Below are positions 29,251-38,791 of a stretch of 64,000 nucleotides of DNA, one piece after another. This stretch comes from Hygrophila difformis. Taxonomy: Eukaryota > Streptophyta > Magnoliopsida > Lamiales > Acanthaceae. A program made the translations under genes and the position numbers. The notes beneath the pieces are model-generated. The model saw only the letters and a list, made by a program, of their open reading frames with translations, searched no databases and had not been told where the DNA came from. The stretch covers positions 7,902,394 to 7,966,393 of the forward strand of contig JAOANR010000005.1 of the NCBI GenBank assembly GCA_030278955.1. The letters run 5' to 3'. How positions within the stretch are numbered: the first letter of the stretch is position 1; the number at the start of each line of letters is the position of its first letter.

Positions 29251-30616
29251 GAAAAAAAAGGAATAATTGGTCCGTTTACAAAAAAATCAAATGGGCATTT
29301 TTTATTTTTTTTTGCCCAATTGATCTGCTACATTGTCTAATTATGTTCCAATTGGTCCATCGATCACTAATTATGCACTAATTACTGATGTGGCAGGGGT
29401 TTTTGCCAAAACAATCCATTTTCTTTCCCAAAAATCTAAATTGGTCCGTTAGTAAATTTTTACCCGCTTTCATGCTGTCCAATGCACATTTTAATCCAAT
29501 AATAACTCAAGTTCTGTATAAGTAAAAATTCTAAAATTTTGATATATAAAAACTAAACAACGACACAAATCTAACAAGATCCAATTTGGCTCCTTTTAAC
29601 TTGTATAACTATGTTTAAACTTTAAATCAAAGCATGTTGTGAATCGTAGCAAATTGACAAATGTTGTTATTAAAAAACGGAGGGAGTATATCGAAATTGG
29701 TCTTCATTTTTTGGAGAAACACAAAAAACTATCGTACTCTAAAAGAAGATCCACCGTGGTAGCTGCTGATTTAAACTTCGATGGCATCCAGCAAAGGTAC
29801 TGTCCAATTCGATGCAAGAACGGGCTTCACACAGAGGAAGGAGTCGCTTGACCTACGTTTTCTAAGAACTTCATTTTGTAGATGTGGTAAAAGGGCTGAG
29901 ATAAGGGTTGTTGAATCTATCCGGAATAGAAATGAAGGTATGCTCTATTATTGTTGTGGGAAGAAAGGATGTCGTTTCTTTGTGGTTACAAAATGGTGTT
30001 CATAGAAAACGAGGGTCAAGCGACTCCCTCCTAATCCTATGTGCAAAACCCATTATCGCATCGAATTGAGCAGTACATTTGCTGGATGCCAGTGGAGTTC
30101 TAATGAGCAGCTACCGCGGTGGATCTTCATTTAGAGTTTGGTGGTTTTTAGTGTTTCTCCAGAAAATAAAGACAAATTGCGATATACTCTCTGTGTTTTT
30201 TTGTTTAATAACTATATTGACTAATTTGCTACAAATCACATATATGCTTTGACTTAAAGCTTAATTATAATTATAAAAGTTAAAATGAGCCAAGTTGGAT
30301 CTTGTTAGATTCGTCTCGTCGTTTAGTTTTTAAATATCGAAATTTTAGAATTTTTAATTATACCGAACTTGAGTTATTAGTGGTTTAAAATGTGCATTGG
30401 ATTGCATGAAAAGGGGCAAAAATTTATTAACGGACCAATTTAGATTTTTTGGAATGAAAACGGGTTGTTTTGGCAAAAACACAAGTAATTAGTGCATAAC
30501 TAATGATCGATGGACCGATTGAGACATAATTAGGCAATGTAGCGGATCAATTAGGGAAAAAAATGACCGATTTGAATTTTTTTTTAAAAAAAAGGGACCA
30601 TTTTTCCTTTTTTCCA
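29251..30616. mobile_element. Hairpin-forming Pack-MULE with a captured GRF zinc-finger fragment
   Basis: Two inverted arms of about 600 bases (29251-29853 and 30014-30616) enclose a 160-base loop. The ends, GGAATAATTGGTCC and GGAAAAATGGTCC (reverse-complemented), are A-rich like Mutator ends. A 9-bp duplication, TACTTATAT, flanks the element. The inner parts of both arms and the loop carry a host-type coding fragment. Both arms also contain an inverted copy of the same Stowaway-derived block. There is no transposase, so it would be non-autonomous. Confidence 0.8.
29781..30005 (+). pseudogene. Captured GRF-type zinc-finger fragment, 74 codons
   Basis: The frame starts with MASSKGTVQFDARTGF and continues with CRCGKRAEIRVVESIRNRNE, then LYYCCGKKGCRFF. 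This fits the GRF zinc finger (CxCG...G/L-Y-YxC...CxFF), a short nucleic-acid-binding module found in many plant proteins. The arginine of the eponymous GRF segment is changed (MLYY). The first about 24 codons lie in the left arm and are present again, inverted and mutated (ATG to CTG), in the right arm. The finger itself lies in the loop. It is probably a transduplicated gene piece; whether a protein is made is unknown. Confidence 0.65.
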
Positions 30617-30625
30617 TACTTATAT
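30617..30625 (+). repeat. 9-bp target duplication of the Pack-MULE, right
   Basis: TACTTATAT, identical to 29242-29250. Confidence 0.75.
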
Positions 30626-30773
30626 AGCGAACATATTAGTATAACATTTCATCTAACAATTCATTTATCGTACATAGCTCGTTTCTAACAAATAGAATTG
30701 TTCATTTGGTGAACTTATAGAGGAATATATAGATTGGATCTTGGATTTTTATAGGCTCGTCAATCTATAAACC

Positions 30774-30778
30774 TCTCG
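30774..30778 (+). repeat. 5-bp target duplication of a solo LTR, left
   Basis: TCTCG, repeated at 33291-33295. Confidence 0.8.
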
Positions 30779-33290
30779 TGTAACATCCCGGGTAATTAAT
30801 TTATAATTAATAAAATTAATTATCATGTATGAGACCAAATATATCAACTTGTGTGATGATTTTAGAAATATAGGATATAGCCCATGGGACTAGGAATAAT
30901 AAATCAAATGAGAATGGCCCAACTAATGGAAAATTAAATAAGTTGAATGTGAGCCCAAGTTGTAAGGAAAATAAGCCACATAGTTGACCCAGTTTAGACT
31001 CCTTTCCTTTACTAGCTCGGTGGAGTAGGGAGACAGGAGACTTGCATTTACCCTTTTTCGCATTTCCCTCTTACCGTCCCTTTTTGCTCTATGAAGAAAA
31101 GATTGAAGAAGAGAGTGGAATGAAGCTTGAAGACTCGCATTTGAATGGGAATTTCATTATCTTAGCTTAAGGTAAGTGATTTCCTCCAAAATTCCATAAA
31201 TAACAAAGTTGGGAATCTATTTTGAGAAGAGGTGAAAGGGGTAATGGGAATAAGGGCATAATTTGGGGGTTTTGGAAATTATGTTGAGAAATCATTCTTG
31301 CATGCTAATTGGAGTTGGAATTTTTGAATGCGTTTATTGGGATTGGTAGAATATTACTCAATTCTCAATTTTTGAATAAAAAAGGGGTGACGGGTTGGAG
31401 TAGAAAGAAGTTTGAGTTAGAATGTTTTATTAAATTGTTAATTGATGTTGGGGAATTGGAAATCTATGCCTATGAAGATGAAGATTTGTGTAGAATCCTT
31501 GCTTGGTGGGTTGATCTACATGAAATTGGCATAGCTGGAGAATGGTCTAATGTACCATTTATTTAATTGAGTAAAAGGGAGCAGATTGGGTGTAGTTTAA
31601 TTGAACCTTGAGCCCTGCAAGTTAAATTTTGTACAACAATTGGGGGTATAAGAGATTTTGAGGAAAAGTAAATGTTGATGAATTATTTAAATTAATGTGT
31701 AGGGATCCGATATTGGCATATTTAGGCACTAACTTGAAGGAATTGAAGAGTTGAAAATATACAAAAGAGGCAAGGGAATTAATGGTGAAAAGATGGGGGT
31801 GAGAAGAGGCCGGAACTTGGTCGGAAACCGGCCAAGAGGGCTGTCAGCAGCGGTTGCTAGCAGCAGCCTCACTCTGTCGCCGCTTGCCTGGTAGTGGTGC
31901 GCCTCCAGCACGGCGGAGGAAGGGTGGTGCTGCTACCTGCTGCTGTCCCTCCCATCTTCATCACTTCTACTTTAGTTTATGCTTTCTTTTTAATCCTCAT
32001 TGCCTATAAATTATTAAGTTGGTTCTTATGTTGTTTGATGTAAGTGATTGTAAGGTTAACTCTCTTATTGAGGACTTCAATTATGATGTCTTAGTTCTTA
32101 GGGAATTAGATGAATATTTTCTCTTGGAGGATAATTAATTTGGTTAAACACACATGTTAGGAAAATTTTGATTTATGGTAGTGTTCGAAATTATAAATTG
32201 TGGAGTAACCATGTTTTATCATTATATGTTAGTATTGATTTTCGGAATTAGAGAAATATCCTTATTAAACTATTCTGGATTCCTTGATACACTATGATAA
32301 AGAATTGATTTGTTTACATACTACATTGGCGTAAGCATAAAGATGTCTAGGTTGGCATGCTTTACTTTATATGTGAAGTGTTGATATAATTAAGCAAGTT
32401 GCTCTTGTTGATATTGATCATTGTTATGTGTAAGGTGTGGTATACCTCGGTTATATGTGTGTTGTGCGAGTTGCACGTTTCGGCAATTGGGTGTGTACCC
32501 TGTGCCATGACCAGCTAGACGTCGCTCTGGTCAGTATAGACTATCCGGCTCCATCACCCACATATTGTTGGCCCTGCGTAGGCCGTTCGTCCGCGGCGGG
32601 GGCGACGTTGACGGACAGTTCATTGTATATGGGAGAGAGTGGTGACCTCTTGCCAATAATGACTATCGACCATGGTTATTAGGAAACACGTTTGACATTA
32701 TTATATGTTGCATTTAGGGTAGGTAGACCCATAGGTCATAACATTCATTTCATCATATCATAACATTTTTGTGTGAAGCACCGGTATGGGATGGTGTGAT
32801 GATTCGCATGCCTTTATTGTTATTATTCTATTTTAATTTTGTTACGATGTTGATTTGGGTTGATGTTTCCCCTTCCCTCATCATTATTTTCTTGATCAGT
32901 ACATGTACTGACTCCCTGCTTGTTTACTTTATAGATTCTCCTATGGCAGACGCTGGGCACGGTGGGACATCCGGGGATGAGTGATCTATATCTTGTCTTA
33001 TGTCAGACTTATGTATTGTCTTACGTTTGTACTTGGAGTCGCGGTATATTATGATGACTTAGTACTATGTGTTAAGGAGTTATGGATCTAGTTATCTAAA
33101 TGTGTGGATTCAGTGAGTGCCTCCCAGATATGTCTACTATGTTGTTTTGTTATGGAATTTGTTGGAATTATGATTTATTTTACAGGTACCTGGCTTCGTA
33201 TTACTAAGCCTAAGTTGATTGGCCAACAATTTAGGTGGGATAATACGGCAGTGACATCACGAAAAATTGGTTCTAGTTTGGGGCGTTACA
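30779..33290. mobile_element. Solo LTR of a Tekay/Del-type Ty3/Gypsy element
   Basis: It begins TGTAACATCCCGGG and ends GGGGCGTTACA, has TG...CA ends, is 2,512 bases long and is flanked by the 5-bp duplication TCTCG. No internal retrotransposon sequence adjoins it. The TGTAACA start and about 2.5-kb length match the LTRs of the Tekay element at 42942-53927, although the interiors are different. The orientation is not settled. ORFs inside (for example 32437-32682) are not supported as genes. Confidence 0.85.
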
Positions 33291-33295
33291 TCTCG
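33291..33295 (+). repeat. 5-bp target duplication of a solo LTR, right
   Basis: TCTCG, identical to 30774-30778. Confidence 0.8.
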
Positions 33296-34412
33296 CATCA
33301 CAAAAGCTTGATTTGAAGCTTTGTTAAAAGGGCTGGGGATGATACCAGGTTTAGAAATTGTCTCTTATATTTCTTAGTATTTCGTCAGAGTTACTTATTA
33401 CCGTAGTCGGCCCCGACTGGCGGATGACCCGATCCGGATATTTGGAACGGGCAGAAAAATATTTTGAGCAGATAGAAAATTACTTGGAGTAAACCGGATC
33501 AAAATTCCTTTGGGCCCGAATTAATTAAATGGAGAAAGACAAAGATTGGCCCAGTTCGAGTTAGAGCCCAACAGATAAATAAATATATGAGGCTACTTAA
33601 CTTTGGGCCCGAACTACCCCACTTGAATCAGCCCAAAGCAACCGAAGCCCATTCCCCCTTCCTATTTTTCGGATCCAGCCTTCGTTGACCCCGACGACGT
33701 CCACCACACTCACCGGCGACGATGCAATCTCCAACTGGCCACCACCCTTCTCCACCTCCGGCATCATCAACGGTGGAAGCCCGACGTCTTCAATGGTCCA
33801 AGGATGGCAAGCTATTCTCCGGCAGTCCCTCTCGTCGTCCTGCCGCGGCAACATCATCATCCCCAAGCAGCCCGCTGCTATGGACGTCTTCACCAACAGT
33901 ACCGTCCACCGCACCTTAACTCCCCCTCCGCATTCCGTCATCATCACCAACATCCGGCAGCCACCTTCCCGCCGTTGTTGGCCATGGAGAATGGGAAACC
34001 CTCGTCCGCTTTAACACCTTCGGCCATCATCCAGCAACCGACCATTATCTTCTCCAACATGGCTGCTCTCTGCCGACATCCCCGATCATCTCCTCCGAGC
34101 AGTCCTCTACTCCGGCAACAGCGGCAAGCACCGCCGACACCATCCAAATCCGCCACGGCCACTGCCAGAGCTCCTTCATCTCATGTCTCTACCATGGCTT
34201 CGTCCACAACAGTTCCGGTCACCTTCTTCGAATTCCGGCGAGCCCCAAAAGCCGCAACTACGACGAAGAACAAAACCCCGAAAACCGTCATAAGTTCATC
34301 TCCGGCCGGTCCTTCGTCCAGCCACCGTCATCTTCGTCTCTAGCAGTTCCATTCACTACTACTCACGAGTCACGACCAACCACCATTTCCGGTCATCTTC
34401 TACATTATTTCG

Positions 34413-35267
34413 GTGAGGGAAACCCTCAAATTATCTTCGAACCCCTCCGGCAGCCCCTCCCGTCGCGACCACCATCACCATCTTTGGACTACCCTTCTCA
34501 GGTCTCCAGGAAGACCTTTGGAACCCTCCACACCGGCTGCCTCCACCTCCATCAAAACCCCCGTCGCGATCCTCCAAGTTCAGACACGAAATGGAGACCC
34601 GCGGTGTCACGACGTAGCTCCAACTGCTGTTTGCGGCACACAGGTTCTTGGGTCACGACGTCAAGTATGGTCTTGCGACGTGCGGAATCGTCTTGCGACG
34701 TACCCAAGAGGTTCACGACGGAGGTCCAATCTTTGCTCCATTTCCTTTGTGCCAACAAGTAGGGAGTTCGGGGAGCTGAAGACCCGAAGAAATATGAGTA
34801 TTTTAATGCTTGCCTTGCGACCTCGAGTATGGTCTTGCGACGTGCGGAATCGTCTTGCGACGTACCCAAGAGGTTCACGACGGAGGTCCAATCTTTGCTC
34901 CATTTCCTTTGTGCCAACAAATAGGGAGTCCGGAGAGCTGAAGACCCGAAGAAATATGAGTATTTTAATGCTTGCCTTGCGACCTCGAGGTCCCCTTCCT
35001 TCCCGCAGAAAGTCCCGAAAGCATTACTTCTCATTTTTACGTCGTGAACCATCTTGCCAAATTCAAAGGGTTCGCGACGTCCAGGCTTGCTTCACAACGT
35101 CAACAGTATATTTGATCTTGTTTAATTTTATTAAGGACTTGTTTAATTATTTTAATGGGTTGATCAAAGCCCCCAGTTGTTTCTTTAGCTTTTTAAGCTT
35201 TGCAATTAAGGGTTTGCCTATATATATGGCTTCCACCAACATTGCTATTCAACTTTTGAATCTATGA
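34413..35267 (+). other. 284-codon ORF carrying two tandem 54-residue repeats, doubtful gene
   Basis: The ORF spans the 162-bp duplication. Because 162 is divisible by three, the repeat VWSCDVRNRLATYPRGSRRR onward is translated twice in frame. The opposite strand is also open over much of the same stretch. I recognise no family; composition and the two-strand openness argue against a real protein. Confidence 0.2.
34665..34988 (+). repeat. 162-bp tandem duplication
   Basis: GTATGGTCTTGCGACGTGCG starts at 34665 and again at 34827. The two copies differ at only a few positions (for example AACAAG/AACAAA and TTCGGGGAG/TCCGGAGAG). The duplication is therefore young compared with most repeats here. 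Confidence 0.85.
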
Positions 35268-35720
35268 ATATTTTTGCTTGAGAGTATATCATTTATTTCT
35301 TAAGGTCATTTGAGAGTTTGTGGGAACCGAAAACCCTCACCAAATCTAATTGTATTTGTGGCTTGAGCTAACATCAAAATTCTTGGATTCTTGAAGCAAA
35401 ATCTAAGGTTGAATCAAGCTTCACTATCCCACTCTTTCTTCATCCCATTTCTATTTCCCTTTTGATCTTCCTATTGATTTCTTTGTTCGATCTTGGACTT
35501 TGAGGTCTACACCACTTATATATATGTTGCTGATGCGACGCATGGTGCAATATAGTTAGCGTGTAGATAGAGGTGTTGTCGTGCATGTGCAGGCGTGATG
35601 GAAATGATAATTTTTGTTATGTTTAAGAATATTTTTGTGATGTCACCACTTAATTATAATATAAACTATGAAATCGGCTACCCATCACTCAAACATCACA
35701 TAAACGACAACACACATCAC

Positions 35721-36217
35721 ATTCTTGACTTTCTTCATAATCAATGATGACAGAAGAAAACAAGGGGTGTACCAATATATTCCGTCAAGGAACCGTGGCT
35801 ATCCACGACTTGCTGTCACAAAAAGCTATGCCATTTTCCCCGACGTGCAAATGTCAATATTAGACTCCATCAATTTTTTTTATTTTCTTTTCGGGAGTAA
35901 GGAGGGCCGAAGCCATATATTCACTTAGACTCCATCAATTTAAATGGATTCTCTTCGAAAAATATAATCGTACAAGTTTTTTTCCAAAAAAGGTTTATAT
36001 GGATTTTCAAATGTATAAAAAAAAATGTAATAAAATTTTAATTGAATACAAGTTCCTAAAGTTAGTTCTCTTCATAATATTTGACCTACCAAACAAAAGA
36101 TTCTGGATCCGCAAGTCCCCTACTCTTGACATGGTTGCCGTTGTGAATTTACCACGCTGGATTCCTGCCGTCCTCCATGGTATCTTCTTGCCCGATACCT
36201 ATTTCAATCTTCAGTGA
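35721..36217 (+). pseudogene. Carotenoid cleavage dioxygenase 4 pseudogene fragments
   Basis: Two segments match the intact CCD4 gene of this window. Segment 35721-35862 covers the FLTFFIIN...TKSYAIFPDVQMSI region, with small deletions that break the frame. Segment 36104-36217 covers the last exon (KSPTLDMVAVVNLPRWIP ... LHGIFLPD), ending at the homologous stop. About 240 unrelated AT-rich bases separate them, including a duplicated TAGACTCCATCAATTT (near 35861 and 35925). All upstream exon sequence is missing. The orientation is opposite to that of the intact gene, about 31 kb away. The final histidine is kept, but the gene cannot encode an enzyme. Confidence 0.85.
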
Positions 36218-36522
36218 AGATTTTGTGAGGCGTGTATTTAAAACTATGTCACTGAAAGACTTAATTTTACCTTTTTGGCCATGACATGTACATATTTGAA
36301 AATTTACTATTACTAAGTCATTCCAATGAGCAAAGGTTGAGTTATAGTATAACAATTTAAACAAACAGTACAAAATTTAGAGCGCAATCTGCGCATCCAC
36401 AAACTGACTATAAAGGCCAAAATATCTTCATCCATCATTCTAAAACAGTTACAATATTTATCTCCAAAAACACAGAAATCAAAGGATCACAATCAAGCCA
36501 AGGAAAATAAACTCCTAAAATC
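36218..36522. other. Interval between CCD4 pseudogene and peptide gene
   Basis: No gene or repeat is supported. The part next to 36523 would be the 3' UTR of the minus-strand gene. Confidence 0.4.
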
Positions 36523-36780
36523 CTAAATGGGAGACTGAAGAACAAGAAATGGATGCCTAATGGAGGGATTCACAATTCCATTCCGGGGACGTCCCCAGAA
36601 GGCTCCATGGTTCATCGACAGTCTTCTCTGCCACCTCCACTTTGCTTCATTAACCCATCGTCTTTGGCCACTGCCCGCGGAGGCAGACACCAAGACAAGG
36701 CCAAAAGAAGCACTAGTGATCAGAAGAAAGAGTAAGAAGCAGGGAGTTGCAATAGCCATGGCCCTAATGCAATGTGCCAT
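36523..36780 (-). CDS. Small secreted peptide precursor candidate, 85 residues
   Basis: Starting at the ATG at 36780, the protein begins with a short charged N-terminus and a long hydrophobic segment (residues about 8-34: CFLLFLLITSASFGLVLV then SASAGSG). This fits a signal peptide with a small-residue cleavage site. The mature part is about 50 residues, basic and Trp-rich (RRWVNEAKWRWQRRLSMNHG) and ends with a Pro/Arg-rich tail (FWGRPRNGIVNPSIRHPF). That layout resembles plant peptide-hormone precursors, but I cannot name the family. An upstream in-frame ATG at 36870 would add 30 residues and mask the signal peptide, so I prefer the internal start. TATATATA lies about 190 bases upstream. No intron is needed. 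Confidence 0.5.
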   Translation of the reverse strand: MAHCIRAMAIATPCFLLFLLITSASFGLVLVSASAGSGQRRWVNEAKWRWQRRLSMNHGAFWGRPRNGIVNPSIRHPFLVLQSPI

Positions 36781-36963
36781 GTTTTTTATTTTAATAATAA
36801 TATTAATGCATAATCTGGTGGCTCTTGCCTTCATATATGGATGCCCTTTGATATGATTGGGAGAATTCATAAGGAAAGAATAATTATATTTTAGTACAAC
36901 ATAGCTTTGCTTTGCTTAGAAGGCACACTTTCATTATGAATTCCTTTTGTGTTGGTTGATTTG

Positions 36964-36972
36964 TATATATAC
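36964..36972 (-). promoter_or_regulatory. Possible TATA box of the small peptide gene
   Basis: A TATATATA-type sequence upstream of the minus-strand ORF. TA-rich motifs are frequent in this window, so the call is weak. Confidence 0.3.
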
Positions 36973-37079
36973 ATATGTATTGATGGAATGCATGGTGGGT
37001 CTAGATTACAATTTGATGATCTTTGATGGTATATAGTGTTTTGTGGTTGTCATGATTCTTGTCCGGTAATTGAATTTCT

Positions 37080-37884
37080 TGAGGATAAGTGCACTTGGTG
37101 GAGCTCGTTGGGTCGCCCCCTCTCGTAGCCAAAACGGCAATTATGGTAAATGGTTTATTAGTGATTGTAAGAGTCTATACTCCTAGATGTATCCTTATGG
37201 GTTATCTAGGGCTCCAGAGCAGTCTGTATAGGGTCACTGCTTTCACAACCCTCGTGGGTACAAGTTCCAGAGCTTGATCCCAAGGGTACGTCCCTAGGAT
37301 CCTTATTATGAAATGGAGTCCTTGTGGGTATTAGTCCCAAAGGGCATATATGGTGTCCTCGATCATAAGGAACAATGGTAAAATATTCGTGTGGCATGTG
37401 TAAGAGATTTAAATTATCTTATTCGTCTTTTTAAATTAAAAATCCTATCTTATATACTCTCCTTGAATTTTTTAAATTCGTTGTGTTGTATATTAACTTA
37501 CGCAGTACCGTTTGTACTAATTTGTGTTATCTCTATTCTTTTCTCAGATTTTGAAGAGTAAGCATTGCATAGAGGGATGGGGATTTTACTATTAAAGACT
37601 TGTCGCATTTTATTTTTATTTAAATTCTGCACTGAGACTATAGACTTTGTTTTGGTCGCGTGTTTTGGCCCTATTTAGCTTGCGCACTGTTTTTAAATTA
37701 TGTATGGTAGACAAATCACTGATTTAGAATTCGGGCACTGTTTGAATGGTTTTTAAATATTTTTAAGATATTGGTACAAGTTTAGCCTTCGCATCTTTTT
37801 AAATAAGTTTGATTTGATCGTGTCTTATTTAGAAAGGTGTGGCGGTAGCGTCCTGGCCTGGGTGATCAAAACCGCGGTGTTACA
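37080..37884 (+). mobile_element. Tekay/Del LTR fragment, plus orientation
   Basis: The end TGTGGCGGTAGCGTCCTGGC ... GGTGTTACA matches the minus-strand end of the Tekay LTRs at 42942 and 51443. The stretch near 37130-37215 (GCCAAAACGGCA, ATCCTTATGGGTT, GGCTCCAGAG) matches their interior. The 5' part of this LTR is missing or too diverged to see. Confidence 0.6.
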
Positions 37885-38520
37885 AGGATTCAGACAATAT
37901 ATATATAGGAAACGAGAATCAACTTACATCGATGAAAAGAAAATTGACTAGACGAAAGAGGAACATGAAACAATTGATGCAGTCTTCACTCTGCTTCCCA
38001 CGAGTCGCCGCCACCCTAGAGTAATAGGTATGAATTGATTTTTAGGGTTGTAGGGCTTTATATATCTAGCTATTTGAGGGTGGACGGTATGTTTTGGATC
38101 CTATATTTATGTGAATAAATCAATCCCAACATTCATGGGAATTAATCCTATTATTATTTTATTATTATTATGATTATAATTATTATTATTATTATTATTA
38201 CTCTAAATATTAATTTATTTATATAACTATTAATAATATTTTGTGGGTATCACAATCTACTCTTCTTGGAAATCAACTTCTCCCTCGAAGTTGCTTATAC
38301 CTCAATTATATAAACAACTTAAACAAAGACAAGCACGATCACTTTTAGAGACTAAAGAAAAAACTAACTGGTAAGTTGGAGATGTCACAAGTAGCTTTTC
38401 GAATCCAACCATCAACAACTTAGCAAAAGTGTCATGAACAAGGAAGGTTGAAGCCTCGACCATTAATTTGGATAGTGGGGTTCCCTTTTTGAGTTGCCAA
38501 ATCATAAATCAAGCAAAAAA
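37885..38520 (-). mobile_element. Tekay/Del LTR end and internal fragment, minus orientation
   Basis: GGGTATCACA at 38245-38254, followed by ATCTACTCTTCTTGGAAATC and CTCGAAGTTG, parallels the LTR/polypurine junction of the Tekay element near 45477-45525. The orientation is opposite to that of the adjoining fragment at 37080-37884, so two decayed elements meet head to tail at 37884/37885. The exact right limit is uncertain. Confidence 0.5.
38151..38202 (+). repeat. ATT/TTA microsatellite
   Basis: Long run of ATT triplets with a few interruptions. Confidence 0.9.
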
Positions 38521-38791
38521 AAAAAACCTGATCATATCCAATTAATAAGCTCATGATGTGGATTATGTGAAATAGATGCCTTGATGCTCATTTCTTATAT
38601 GTGGTGTGATGTGGCTGGTCTATCTTGGTCCAAGTCGTTGAGTTTCTGAAATTTTAGCAACTTACACAGTTGAATGGTAAGGAAATCCTTGTTTCGTTAT
38701 TGAGAAGCTGATGTTTATGCTTGGATGCTTGGAAATGTCTTCTTATTTTATTTTTATAGCTCAAGGGACGAGCGATGTTTAAGTGTGAGAA

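Larger units (their letters stand above)
33296..35720. other. GC-rich unclassified region
   Basis: 33600-34560 is rich in CCA, CCG and TCC triplets, and long Ser/Pro/His/Thr-rich ORFs appear in several frames, which is typical of biased composition and not of a gene. 34600-35100 has repeated TTGCGACG, CACGACG and TACGTCGTGA motifs. 35100-35560 is T-rich. It could be the U3/R/U5 of an unrecognised LTR retrotransposon, but I could not place its ends. Confidence 0.4.

Noticed and set aside
33597..34343. Ser/Pro/His-rich ORFs on both strands
   Set aside because: Several frames on both strands are open because of CCA/CCG/TCC composition; no conserved domain is visible.
36560..36856. 98-codon plus-strand ORF with a hydrophobic end
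   Set aside because: It is the antisense shadow of the minus-strand signal-peptide ORF, which has the better secreted-protein layout.
38151..38202. CRISPR-like regular repeats
   Set aside because: It is a simple ATT microsatellite, and the genome is a plant genome.
38302..38505. 67-codon minus-strand ORF
   Set aside because: It sits in decayed internal Tekay sequence next to an LTR end and resembles no protein.
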